DNA of 64,000 nucleotides from assembly GCA_963695985.1 (NCBI GenBank), contig CAVOIC010000015.1:1-64000 (forward strand), given 5' to 3'. The notes below the pieces were generated by a model, which saw only the letters and a program-made list of their open reading frames with translations, was not told where the DNA came from and made no database searches. Position numbers and translations under genes: made by a program. Each line of letters opens with the position of its first letter. Position 1 is the stretch's first letter. The DNA is from DATBVX01 sp963695985 (GTDB lineage Bacteria > Pseudomonadota > Gammaproteobacteria > Steroidobacterales > Steroidobacteraceae). Shown in pieces: positions 41,507 to 50,600 of the stretch.

Positions 41507-41543
41507 CTCCCGGCAAGAGGCGTGACTTTTGGTCGGGCCCCGC

Positions 41544-41549
41544 TAGAAT
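41544..41549 (+). promoter_or_regulatory. Candidate -10 element for the glucan synthase gene
   Basis: TAGAAT lies 36 bases upstream of the TTG start. A TGACTT at 41523-41528 could serve as a weak -35 with a short 15-bp spacer. Confidence 0.4.
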
Positions 41550-41585
41550 GCGCGGCCCCCGATCGAAACCTGATCCAGGATCCTT

Positions 41586-44252
41586 TTGAAAGTCACCAGC
41601 CTTGCGATCGCGGTCGCGTTTGGCGCCGCGACAGTTGCGGCGTGGGCGTACGCGAACCGACCCACCCAGGAACCCGCTTGGCCCTCGCGGGTGCAGGGCT
41701 TCGCATTCTCGCCCTACCGGGCTGATCAGGATCCCGGGCGCGGCGACTTTCCGTCCCTGCAGGGCATCGATTCGGACCTGGCCCTGCTCGAGGGAAAGAC
41801 ACACGCCGTGCGGACGTATAGCACCGCCGGGACCCTTGCGGAGGTACCGAGGCTGGCGGCCGCGCGCGGCATCAACGTGGCTGTCGGGGCATGGATTAAC
41901 AACAATCACGCTAACAATGAGGCGGAAGTCTCAAGGCTTATTGACCTCTCGAGCAATAACCGTAACGTCGTGCGAGCGATCGTCGGCAACGAATCGCTCC
42001 TCCGGGGCGACATCACGGCAGATGCTCTGGAGGTTTACCTGGATCGCGTGCGGGCTGCGGTCGACCAGCCTGTCAGCACTGCTGAACCCTGGCACGTGTG
42101 GCTGCATCACCCGGAACTGGCCGAGCACGTGGACTACCTCGCGATTCACGTGCTGCCCTACTGGGAAGGCGTCGACGTCGATCACGCAGTGGACTTCACC
42201 GTGGAAACGGTGCGCAGGCTCCAGGCGATGTTCCCCGCTAAACCGATTGTGATAACGGAAGTCGGCTGGCCCAGCAACGGACGGACAAGGGAAGGATCCG
42301 TCGCCTCGCCATCCAATGAGGCTCTCTTCCTGCGCCGCTTCCTCGCCCGGGCCGAGCAAGAGAAGTACGTGTACTACCTGATGGAGGCCTTCGACCAGCC
42401 CTGGAAGGGTGTTCAGGAAGGCGCCGTCGGCGCCTACTGGGGCGTGTACGACGCCAGCCGTAACACCAAGTTTGCCTTCATCGAGCCCATCGTCCGCATC
42501 CCCGGATGGCATGCGCTCGCCGCCATTTCGGTGGGCCTCGCCGCGTTGCTGCTCGGCCTCTTCTACATCAACAGCCGCACGCTGGCCGCACGCGGACGCA
42601 GCTTCCTGGCGGTAATCGTCTACGCGACAGCCACCGTAGCGGTGTGGGTCGTCTACGAGTATTCACAGCAGTACCTCACGGTGACGAGCGTCCTGATCGG
42701 CTCATTGCTGATCGTCGGAATGCTGGGGGTGATCGCCATCCTGCTGGCCGAGGCTCATGAATGGGCCGAGGCGCATTGGGGCACAGTTCGCGAACGCCTG
42801 TTCACGTCCGTCCGCGTGCCTGACCAGGCCCCTGCGAAAGTCTCGATTCACGTGCCAGCCTACAACGAGCCGTCGGACATGCTGATCGAGACGCTCGATG
42901 CACTGGCGGCGCTCGACTACCCCGACTACGAAGTGCTCGTCATCGACAACAACACGCCCGATGAGTCGGTCTGGCGCCCGGTCGCGGAGCACTGCCGCAG
43001 GCTTGGCAGCCACTTTCGCTTCTTTCACGTTGATCCGCTCGCGGGATTCAAGGCCGGGGCGCTCAATTTGGCCTTGCGCGAGACCGCACCGGACGCCGAT
43101 ATCGTGGCAGTGATCGACAGCGACTACGTGGTCTCGAAGGACTGGCTCAAGGATCTGGTGCCGGTCTTCGACAACCCCCGCATGGCCATCGTGCAGGCGC
43201 CACAGGACTACCGCGACGCGCGCGATGGCGCCTACAAGGCGCTTTGCTACGCAGAATATCGCGGCTTTTTCTGCATCGGCATGATCACCCGCAACGAGCG
43301 CAACGCCATCATCCAGCACGGCACCATGACGATGGTGCGCCGGCAGGTCCTCGAGGAAGTCGGCGGCTGGGCCGAGTGGTGCATCACCGAGGACGCCGAG
43401 CTCGGCCTGCGCATCTTCGAGCGTGGCTACGAGGCGAGCTACGTGCCCCACACCTACGGTCGGGGGCTGATGCCGGATACCTTCATCGACTACAAGAAGC
43501 AGCGCTATCGCTGGGCCTACGGCGCCATGCAGATCCTGAAGGCACACGCGCGTGCGCTCTTTGGCGCGCGCGGCTCAGGGCTCAGCTCCGGCCAGCGCTA
43601 CCATTTCGTCGCCGGCTGGCTGCCGTGGGTGGCCGACGGGTTCAACCTGCTCTTTAACATCGCGGCGCTCGGCTGGTCGGTGGCCATGGTCGCGGCGCCG
43701 CAGATCTTCGATCCGCCCCTGATGATGTTCAGCGTGCTGCCGCTCTCGCTCTTCACGTTCAAGCTGGTGAAGCTCGTTCATCTGTATCGCGAGTGTGTGG
43801 GTGCCAACCTGCGCCAGACGCTAGCCGCAGCACTGGCGGGCCTGGCGCTGGCGCATACGATCGGGGTCGCTACGGTGCGCGGCCTGTTGACTCGCCACGA
43901 GCCCTTCTTCCGCACGCCGAAGCAGAGTCAGCGCCAGGCACTATTGCGGGCACTCTCGGCGGCGCGCGAGGAAATTCTGATGATGACGGCGCTCTGGCTG
44001 GCCGCCTGGGCCGTGCACAGGATCCCCCTGATGGATAGCCCCGACATGACCGTGTGGCAGGTTGCCCTCATGATCCAGTCGGTGCCCTACGCCGCGAGTG
44101 TGCTCGTGTCGCTGATCAGCGCTGCGAAACTTCCGGCACGCCTGATCGGCGAGGCAGGCGTAATGAGACACGTTGCCAGCACGGCTGCGGCGGTGTCGCT
44201 GGAGCCGGCGGGCGCTTACAGTCCGACCTATCGGGCGCCGCACCAGGACTGA
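41586..44252 (+). CDS. ndvB: GH17-GT2 bifunctional beta-glucan synthase (NdvB-like)
   Basis: 888 residues from a TTG start. An N-terminal TM anchor is followed by a family 17 glycoside hydrolase-like domain (about 35-300) with IVGNESLL and VITEVGWPSNG, the two catalytic Glu regions. TM helices lie around 305-400. The processive family 2 glycosyltransferase domain (about 415-700) has HVPAYNEP, DSDYVVSKDW, EDAELGLRIFERG and QRYRWAYGAM (D,D,D,QxxRW), followed by more TM helices. Pseudomonas NdvB has this GH17-GT2 plan and makes cyclic beta-1,3-linked glucans, so a periplasmic glucan is the likely product. It stands alone. Confidence 0.85.
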   Translation: MKVTSLAIAVAFGAATVAAWAYANRPTQEPAWPSRVQGFAFSPYRADQDPGRGDFPSLQGIDSDLALLEGKTHAVRTYSTAGTLAEVPRLAAARGINVAVGAWINNNHANNEAEVSRLIDLSSNNRNVVRAIVGNESLLRGDITADALEVYLDRVRAAVDQPVSTAEPWHVWLHHPELAEHVDYLAIHVLPYWEGVDVDHAVDFTVETVRRLQAMFPAKPIVITEVGWPSNGRTREGSVASPSNEALFLRRFLARAEQEKYVYYLMEAFDQPWKGVQEGAVGAYWGVYDASRNTKFAFIEPIVRIPGWHALAAISVGLAALLLGLFYINSRTLAARGRSFLAVIVYATATVAVWVVYEYSQQYLTVTSVLIGSLLIVGMLGVIAILLAEAHEWAEAHWGTVRERLFTSVRVPDQAPAKVSIHVPAYNEPSDMLIETLDALAALDYPDYEVLVIDNNTPDESVWRPVAEHCRRLGSHFRFFHVDPLAGFKAGALNLALRETAPDADIVAVIDSDYVVSKDWLKDLVPVFDNPRMAIVQAPQDYRDARDGAYKALCYAEYRGFFCIGMITRNERNAIIQHGTMTMVRRQVLEEVGGWAEWCITEDAELGLRIFERGYEASYVPHTYGRGLMPDTFIDYKKQRYRWAYGAMQILKAHARALFGARGSGLSSGQRYHFVAGWLPWVADGFNLLFNIAALGWSVAMVAAPQIFDPPLMMFSVLPLSLFTFKLVKLVHLYRECVGANLRQTLAAALAGLALAHTIGVATVRGLLTRHEPFFRTPKQSQRQALLRALSAAREEILMMTALWLAAWAVHRIPLMDSPDMTVWQVALMIQSVPYAASVLVSLISAAKLPARLIGEAGVMRHVASTAAAVSLEPAGAYSPTYRAPHQD

Positions 44253-44268
44253 GCTCACCGCCGGCTTA

Positions 44269-45129
44269 TCAGCCGCCCGCAGCGAAGGTGTCGCAGCTCT
44301 CGAGATCGCCGCTTTGCAGGCCGGTCCGGAACCAGTGCGTCCGCTGTTCTGCGGAGCCGTGAGTGAAGGAATCGGGGACAACGCTGCCCCGCGCGTGCCT
44401 CTGAATCGTGTCATCGCCCACCGCCGCGGCGGCACCCAACGCTTCCTCGACGTCGCCGGCCTCCAGGACATGTCGCGCCTTGTCCGCGTGGTTCGCCCAG
44501 ATCCCGGCGTAGCAGTCGGCTTGTAATTCGAGGCGCACCGAAAGCGCGTTGGCCTGGCTCTCCGAGCCGCGCTCCTGCTGCGCGCGCACCTGGTCGGAGA
44601 TGCCGAGGAGGTTCTGGACGTGATGCCCGACTTCGTGCGCGACGACGTAGGCCTGCGCGAAATCGCCCGGCGCCTGGAATTGCTCCTTCAGCTGCCGATA
44701 AAACCCCAGGTCGATGTAGACCTTTTGATCGAGCGGGCAGTAAAAAGGGCCGACGGCGGCGCCGGCACGCCCGCAGCCGGTCTGCGCCACGTCGCTGAAC
44801 AACACGAGCTTCGGCGGCTCGTACTGAGCGTTGCGCTCGGCAAAGAGCGCCGTCCAGGTGTCCTCGGTGTCGCCCAGCACCACGGAAACGAAGTCCGCCA
44901 GCTCATCGTCCGGCCCACCGGTGCGTTGTACGCCGGGTGCCGGCGGCTCGACCTGCGTGGTTTCAACGCCCTGCATGAGACCGAAGAGCAGGCGCGGATC
45001 GATACCGAAGAACCAGCCGAGCAGCAGCACGACGATCGCGCCGCCGCCGAGCTTGAGCCCCGCCCCGCCGAATCGCTGTCCGCGATAGTCCTCAACGTTG
45101 TCGCTGCGTCGTCCCTCTCTCCAGCGCAT
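44269..45129 (-). CDS. Neutral zinc metallopeptidase (YpfJ family)
   Basis: 286 residues. One TM helix (about 28-42) anchors an extracytoplasmic domain with the zinc motif HEVGH (165-169), preceded by FYCPLDQKVYIDLGFYRQL and followed by QERGSESQANALSVRLELQADCYAGIWA, all conserved in the putative neutral zinc metallopeptidases (PF04228). Substrates are unknown. It converges with the glucan synthase gene, 16 bases apart. Confidence 0.92.
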   Translation of the reverse strand: MRWREGRRSDNVEDYRGQRFGGAGLKLGGGAIVVLLLGWFFGIDPRLLFGLMQGVETTQVEPPAPGVQRTGGPDDELADFVSVVLGDTEDTWTALFAERNAQYEPPKLVLFSDVAQTGCGRAGAAVGPFYCPLDQKVYIDLGFYRQLKEQFQAPGDFAQAYVVAHEVGHHVQNLLGISDQVRAQQERGSESQANALSVRLELQADCYAGIWANHADKARHVLEAGDVEEALGAAAAVGDDTIQRHARGSVVPDSFTHGSAEQRTHWFRTGLQSGDLESCDTFAAGG

Positions 45130-45244
45130 GGCGGCCGCCTCCGTATGCGACAGGCGCTGGCAATCCTAGCGCGAATCACCGTCGCGCGGTCGCTTGCTCT
45201 GAGGGGCTGCAGCTGAGGGGGCTCGGGTATCGGTAGCGTGCCGC

Positions 45245-46297
45245 TCAGCGGCCCGGTTCCTGCGGTATGAACTGAACCGCGTGCAGGCGGGTGCCGCGCA
45301 GGATCCTGAGCTCGAGCGCGCTGCCCACGGGCCAGCGGCTGAGGAAGCGATGCAGCGCGTCGATCCCGTCGATCGGCGCGGCGTCCACACCTACGATGAG
45401 ATCGCCCATGCGCAGATCCGTCCGCGACGTCGGGCCGTCGCGATCGATCGAGATGATTTCCACCGCTTGCGCGACCGGCAGGTCGAGCGCGCGCACCAGG
45501 CGCCGGTCGAGGGGCCGATCGCGACCTGAGATACCGAGATACACGCGCCGTACACGCCCGTGGGCGAGAATCTCGCTCAGCACCCAGTGCGCAGTTGGCG
45601 CCGGCACAGAGAATCCGATGCCCTGGGCCACAGCGAAGATGGCGGTGTTGATGCCGGCCACACGCCCGTGCGCGTCGACCAGCGGACCGCCCGAATTACC
45701 CGGGTTCAAAGGCGCGGTGTGTTGCACGATGCCTTCGATCAGTCGGCCGCGCCGGCTGCGCAGGGCGCGGCCCAGCGCGCTGACCACGCCCGCGGAGACT
45801 GTGGACTGGAAACCGTAGGGATTGCCCACCGCGATAACTAGCTGGCCGACGCGCAACAGCTCGCCGGAGAGGACGGTGGCGCTCGGCAGGCCGGAAGCAA
45901 AGGCGCGCACGACAGCGAGATCCGTCGCTTCGTCCTCGCCGACGAGCTCCGCCTCGACGCTCCGCCCGTCAACGAACATGACGCGCACGCGCTGCGCCCC
46001 GTTCACGACATGCTGATTGGTGAGGAGGTATCCGTCCGGCGTGATGACTACGCCCGAGCCGGCACCGCCACCGCGCTCGCGTCCCGCGCTCGGGCGGCCG
46101 ACCTGGATGCTGACGACGGCCGGGCCAATACGATCCACGGCACCGATGACAGCCCTGGAATAGGCATCCATGGCGCCGGACTCGGTCGTGGGTGAGGCGG
46201 GTGCAGGACCGGCCGGTTCGCCGTCGGTCTCATCATCGTTGGTCGCGATTGGCAGATAGGCAGCAGCGCGCATGCGTCGGCTCCAGCTGAATTCCAC
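45245..46297 (-). CDS. S1C serine protease with PDZ domain (DegQ/HhoB-like)
   Basis: 350 residues. The trypsin-like triad is H96 (LTNQHVV), D126 (TDLAVV) and S202 (GNSGGP), followed by one PDZ domain (about 245-345) with LGISGRDRP and MGDLIVGVDAAPIDG. No signal peptide is apparent, unlike DegP/DegQ, so it may act in the cytoplasm or be anchored by other means. Relatives with this shape are common as stand-alone HtrA-like proteases. About 115 bases separate it from the metallopeptidase gene downstream. Confidence 0.9.
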   Translation of the reverse strand: MEFSWSRRMRAAAYLPIATNDDETDGEPAGPAPASPTTESGAMDAYSRAVIGAVDRIGPAVVSIQVGRPSAGRERGGGAGSGVVITPDGYLLTNQHVVNGAQRVRVMFVDGRSVEAELVGEDEATDLAVVRAFASGLPSATVLSGELLRVGQLVIAVGNPYGFQSTVSAGVVSALGRALRSRRGRLIEGIVQHTAPLNPGNSGGPLVDAHGRVAGINTAIFAVAQGIGFSVPAPTAHWVLSEILAHGRVRRVYLGISGRDRPLDRRLVRALDLPVAQAVEIISIDRDGPTSRTDLRMGDLIVGVDAAPIDGIDALHRFLSRWPVGSALELRILRGTRLHAVQFIPQEPGR

Positions 46298-46382
46298 GGG
46301 GTCGCGGAATGAACTGGGGCGGCCGGTGGCCTTTGCAAGATGGGCGGGGAGACGGAACTTCCGGCGGTCGAACGGTCGGTCG

Positions 46383-46402
46383 GCGGGGCGGAAAAGCCCC
46401 GC
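46383..46402. terminator. GC-rich stem-loop in the psiF-protease gap
   Basis: GCGGGGC-GGAAAA-GCCCCGC is a perfect 7-bp stem with a purine loop. It could end the psiF transcript (minus strand), but no T-run is seen on either side. Confidence 0.4.
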
Positions 46403-46483
46403 AGACCGCCGGACCTCAGGGAGCTGCCAATCCGCGGCGTGGATCGGGGTTTGCGATCAGTCCCGGAAGCCGGCGGTCTGCGG
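46399..46483. repeat. 14-bp perfect inverted repeat, widely spaced
   Basis: CCGCAGACCGCCGG (46399-46412) pairs exactly with CCGGCGGTCTGCGG (46470-46483) across 57 bases, downstream of psiF. It partly overlaps the shorter stem-loop, so alternative structures in the 3' region of the psiF mRNA are possible. Confidence 0.5.
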
Positions 46484-46497
46484 GCGCATTCGGTCAG

Positions 46498-46710
46498 TTA
46501 CTTGGTCTTCGCCTTGCCTTCACGGCACTCTTTGATCGACTTCGTGCGCGCGTCGCCAGTCAGCTTCTGCGCATCAGCGGCCTTCTCGCATGCCTTCTGC
46601 GAGTGGTCGGCAGTCGCGGTGCTGCTGGAGGCGGTCGGCTGGTCGGCCGCAAAAGCGGCGCCGCCCAGAGCCAGAGTCGCGGCAATCGCGAGCATGGACA
46701 GATACTTCAT
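46498..46710 (-). CDS. PsiF repeat-containing small periplasmic protein
   Basis: 70 residues. The signal peptide is cleaved after AAFA. The mature part contains one PsiF-type unit, KACEKAADAQKLTGDARTKSIKECREGKAK, with the two conserved Cys. E. coli psiF is phosphate-starvation induced; the function is unknown. E. coli PsiF has two such units, here only one. Confidence 0.8.
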   Translation of the reverse strand: MKYLSMLAIAATLALGGAAFAADQPTASSSTATADHSQKACEKAADAQKLTGDARTKSIKECREGKAKTK

Positions 46711-46845
46711 AGTTTCCTCACCGTGTAAGAAATTTCACCGCAGGAATTCGCGGCACGCACACCATAGGCGCGTAGCACTGAGGCGGCTCTTGCCAGCGGA
46801 TTAACTCGCGTTAATGACGGGCCCTTTCCGGCTCAAACGGCTTGC

Positions 46846-46851
46846 TAGAAT
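46846..46851 (+). promoter_or_regulatory. Candidate -10 element of the tRNA gene
   Basis: TAGAAT, nine bases before the mature tRNA 5' end, is the right distance for a tRNA promoter. The -35 region is unclear. Confidence 0.45.
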
Positions 46852-46860
46852 GAGCAGATT

Positions 46861-46934
<74 letters not shown>

Positions 46935-47013
46935 TACAATTCCCCTTCAAAGGCTTCCCTTGACGCTGAGTACTAGGCGGACATCTGGAATCCGCGCCGT
47001 CGACACCCGGCGC

Positions 47014-47589
47014 ATGATCTTTGCCTTACTGCCGCTGGCGCTGGTGACCAGTGCCGCGGCTGCCGGCGCGCCGGACAGCACGTGGGCAGCGACCGCCTAC
47101 GTCGCGCAAATCTCCAGTGAGGACACATGGCAGGACGTATTCTTCAATCCTGTTCTTGCCAGCTATGTCGATGACTATCTGCTCGTAGCCGCGCTGTCGA
47201 AACGCTACGCGCTACTGCGCGAGGGCGCACTCCAACTCGAGGTCGAGGGGCAGGTCGCCTACGCGTTCAGCGAGCAACGCTATTGGCAACTCAACGCCGC
47301 GCCGATCGTGGCGCGCTGGCAGCAGTTTCCCTGGAACCATACGGTTGCAACCTCCGTGGCGTTCGGGCTCGGCCTGTCCTATGCGACGAAGCTGCCCGAG
47401 CTCGAGGTGCAGCTCGAAGGCGCAAGCTCGCAGTTGCTGGTCTACTGGGTTGCCGAAATGACCGCCGGACCGCCTGGGGCGTCTTGGGCGGTGTCACTGC
47501 GCCTGCATCACCGGTCGGTGGGCTATGGACTATTCGGCGACAAAGGCGGAATGAACGCCGCAGGCCTGGGGCTGCGCTACATGTTCTGA
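47014..47589 (+). CDS. Outer-membrane beta-barrel protein (PagL/acyloxyacyl-hydrolase-like shape)
   Basis: 191 residues from ATG 47014, which begins a good signal peptide (MIFALLPLALVTSAAAAG); an in-frame TTG at 46960 is less likely. The mature part alternates polar and hydrophobic residues as in a small beta barrel and ends with aromatic F. Near the C-terminus, SLRLHHRSVGYGLFGDKGG recalls the His-x-Ser active-site strand of the lipid A deacylase PagL, but the match is short and I cannot confirm it. Confidence 0.6.
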   Translation: MIFALLPLALVTSAAAAGAPDSTWAATAYVAQISSEDTWQDVFFNPVLASYVDDYLLVAALSKRYALLREGALQLEVEGQVAYAFSEQRYWQLNAAPIVARWQQFPWNHTVATSVAFGLGLSYATKLPELEVQLEGASSQLLVYWVAEMTAGPPGASWAVSLRLHHRSVGYGLFGDKGGMNAAGLGLRYMF

Positions 47590-47664
47590 CCCACCATTGC
47601 TTACCGGTTGCCCACATGCCGATCTCGTTGAGATCATGTAGGGGCGTCCTCATTCAGCGAGCCC

Positions 47665-50600
47665 ATGTCCCACCATTACTTTCACCCAGCAGCTGCTGCC
47701 TGGTTCGAACGCACGTTCAGCGTACCCACCGGGCCGCAGCTCGCGGCGTGGCCGGCGATTCAGAGCGGTCGCAATGCCCTGATCGCGGCGCCGACCGGGT
47801 CAGGCAAGACGCTCGCCGCGTTCATGGCGGCCATCGATGCCCTGGTTCGAAAGGGGGTGGCGGGTGAGCTCACGGATGCCACGCACGTCGTGTACGTGTC
47901 GCCGCTCAAGGCGCTCTCGAACGACATCCAGCGTAATCTCGAGCAGCCACTGGCCGGCATCATGGACGAGCTGAAAGCGCTCGGCATCCAGCCGTTCGAG
48001 ATTCGCGCGCAGGTGCGCACTGGGGATACACCGCAGGCCGAGCGCGCCGCCATGCGCAAGCGGCCGCCACACATCCTGGTCACGACTCCTGAGTCACTCT
48101 ACCTGCTGCTCACCAGCGAATCCGGGCGCTCGATGCTGTCGACGGCGAAGACGGTTATCGTCGATGAGATTCACGCGGTCGCAGCGACCAAGCGCGGCGC
48201 GCACCTGGCGCTGTCGCTGGAGCGAATGGCGGCGTTGTGCGGGCAGCGCGTCCAACGCGTCGGATTGTCTGCGACGCAGAAGCCGATCGAGGAAATCGCC
48301 CGATTCCTGGTCGGATGTCAGGCCGTTGCCGGCGGGGCCGCTGCGATGGCGGATTGCCTGGTGATTGACAGCGGCCATGTACGGGATCGCGACCTCGACC
48401 TCGAACTGCCCGGTGCCCCGCTCGAAGCGGTGATGGCGACGGAGGTATGGGAGACGGTCTACGACCGGCTGGCGCAGCTCGTCGAGGGGCATCGCACGAC
48501 GCTGATCTTCGCCAACACGCGTCGCATGGTCGAACGCGTAACCCGGCATCTCGGCGAGCGGCTGGGCGAAGCGCACGTGGCCGCCCACCATGGCAGCCTC
48601 GCGAAGGAGCAGCGTTTCGACGCCGAGCGACGCCTGAAGGAGGGCAAGCTCAAGGCGCTGGTCGCGACAGCCTCGCTCGAACTTGGCATCGACATCGGCG
48701 AGGTCGAGCTCGTGTGCCAGCTCGGTTCGCCGCGATCGATCTCGACGTTCTTGCAGCGCGTCGGACGGGCCAATCACTCCGTCGCCGGCGTGCCCAAGGG
48801 GCGGCTATTTCCCACAAGCCGCGATGAGCTCATCGAATGCGTAGCGCTGCTGGATGCCGTGCGCCGGGGCGAGCTCGATATCCTCAGCATTCCACGCCAG
48901 CCCCTCGATGTGCTGGCTCAACAGCTCGTTGCTGAAGTCGCGGCCCGTGAGTATGGCGAGGAGGAGCTCTACGCACTGGTGCGAGGCGCCTGGCCGTATC
49001 GCGAGCTAGAGCGCGCGCAGTTCGACGCCGTGGTGCGCATGCTCTCGGAGGGCATCAGCACGCGCCGTGGCCGGCAGGCGGCCTACCTGCATCGCGACGC
49101 GGTCAATCGGCGATTGCGTACGCGCCGCGGTGCGCGTCTCACTGCGATCACCTGCGGCGGCGCGATCCCGGACAACGCCGACTACCAGGTGATCCTCGAG
49201 CCGTCCGGGGTCTTCGTCGGGACGCTGCACGAAGACTTCGCGGTCGAGAGTCTTGCCGGCGATGTCTTTCAGTTGGGCAACAGCTCATACCGGATCCTGC
49301 GCGTCGAGGCGGGCCGGGTCCGGGTCGAGGATGCGAAGGGCCAGCCGCCAAACATTCCGTTCTGGTTGGGCGAGGCCCCCGCCCGCACTGTGGAGCTCTC
49401 TGCTGCAGTCTCGCGGCTGCGCGCGGAGCTGGACGAAGTTCTCTCCTCGGTCGACGGCGAGGCGCTCGAGCGCTGCGTGAAGGAGACGATGGCGCGCTAC
49501 CGGCTCGGCCAGTCGGCCGCGCGGCAGATGGTGGAATATCTCGCCGGCGCGAAGGCCGTGCTCGGTCGCCTGCCCACCCAGCAGACACTCGTGTTCGAGC
49601 GCTTCTTCGATGAGTCGGGCGGCATGCAGCTCGTCATCCACGCGCCGTTCGGCGCGCGCCTCAATCGCGCTTTCGGCCTTGCGCTGCGCAAGCGCTTCTG
49701 CCGCACCTTCAATTTCGAACTGCAAGCCGCCGCGACTGAGGATTCGATCGTCCTGTCTCTCGGCGAGACGCACAGTTTTGCGCTCGAGGATGTGGTGCGC
49801 TTCCTGAACAGCCGCACGGTCGAATCGGTGCTGGTGCAGGCGGTGCTCGATGCGCCGCTGTTCACGACCCGCTGGCGCTGGAACGCGAGCATCGCGCTCG
49901 CGGTCAAGCGGGCACGCGGCGGCAAGCGGACGCCGGCGCCGCTGCAGCGCATGGCGGCCGAGGACCTGGTCGCGGTCGTGTTCCCGGATCAGATCGCGTG
50001 CGCCGAGAATCTCACCGGCGAGCGTGAGATTCCGGATCATCCATTGGTACAGCAGACTCTGGATGATTGTCTGCACGAGGCCATGGACGTCAGCGGACTG
50101 ATCGAGCTGCTGCGCTCGATGGAAAGCGGCGCGGTCCGTGTCCTGACTCGCGATCTGCCCCATCCTTCGCCACTCGCGCAGGAAATCCTGACCGCGCGAC
50201 CCTACGCTTACCTCGACGATGCGCCGCTGGAAGAACGTCGCACCCAGGCCGTGGCTGCACGCCGCTGGCTCGATCCGCAGACGGCAGCGGAGTTCGGCAA
50301 GCTCGACAGCCAGGCGATCGCCACGGTGCGCGAGGAGGCCTGGCCTGCAGCGGAGAGCGCCGACGAACTGCACGATGCGTTGATGTCCCTGGGACTGCTG
50401 GCCGAGGAGGAGGGCGTTCGCGGCGGCTGGCAAGCGCTGTTCGAAACTCTGGTCACCATGCGCCGGGCCACACGACTGAGCTCGGGTGGGCGCTCGTTCT
50501 GGGTTGCGGCGGAATCGCTGCCCATGCTCCGCGCCGTCTATCCGGATGCCGGGTGTGAGCCGAAGATTTCCACTCCAGAGCCGTTCGCCTCACGCGAGTG

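Noticed and set aside
46960..47013. TTG start 18 codons earlier for the beta-barrel gene
   Set aside because: It would put a charged stretch ahead of an otherwise normal signal peptide; ATG 47014 is preferred.
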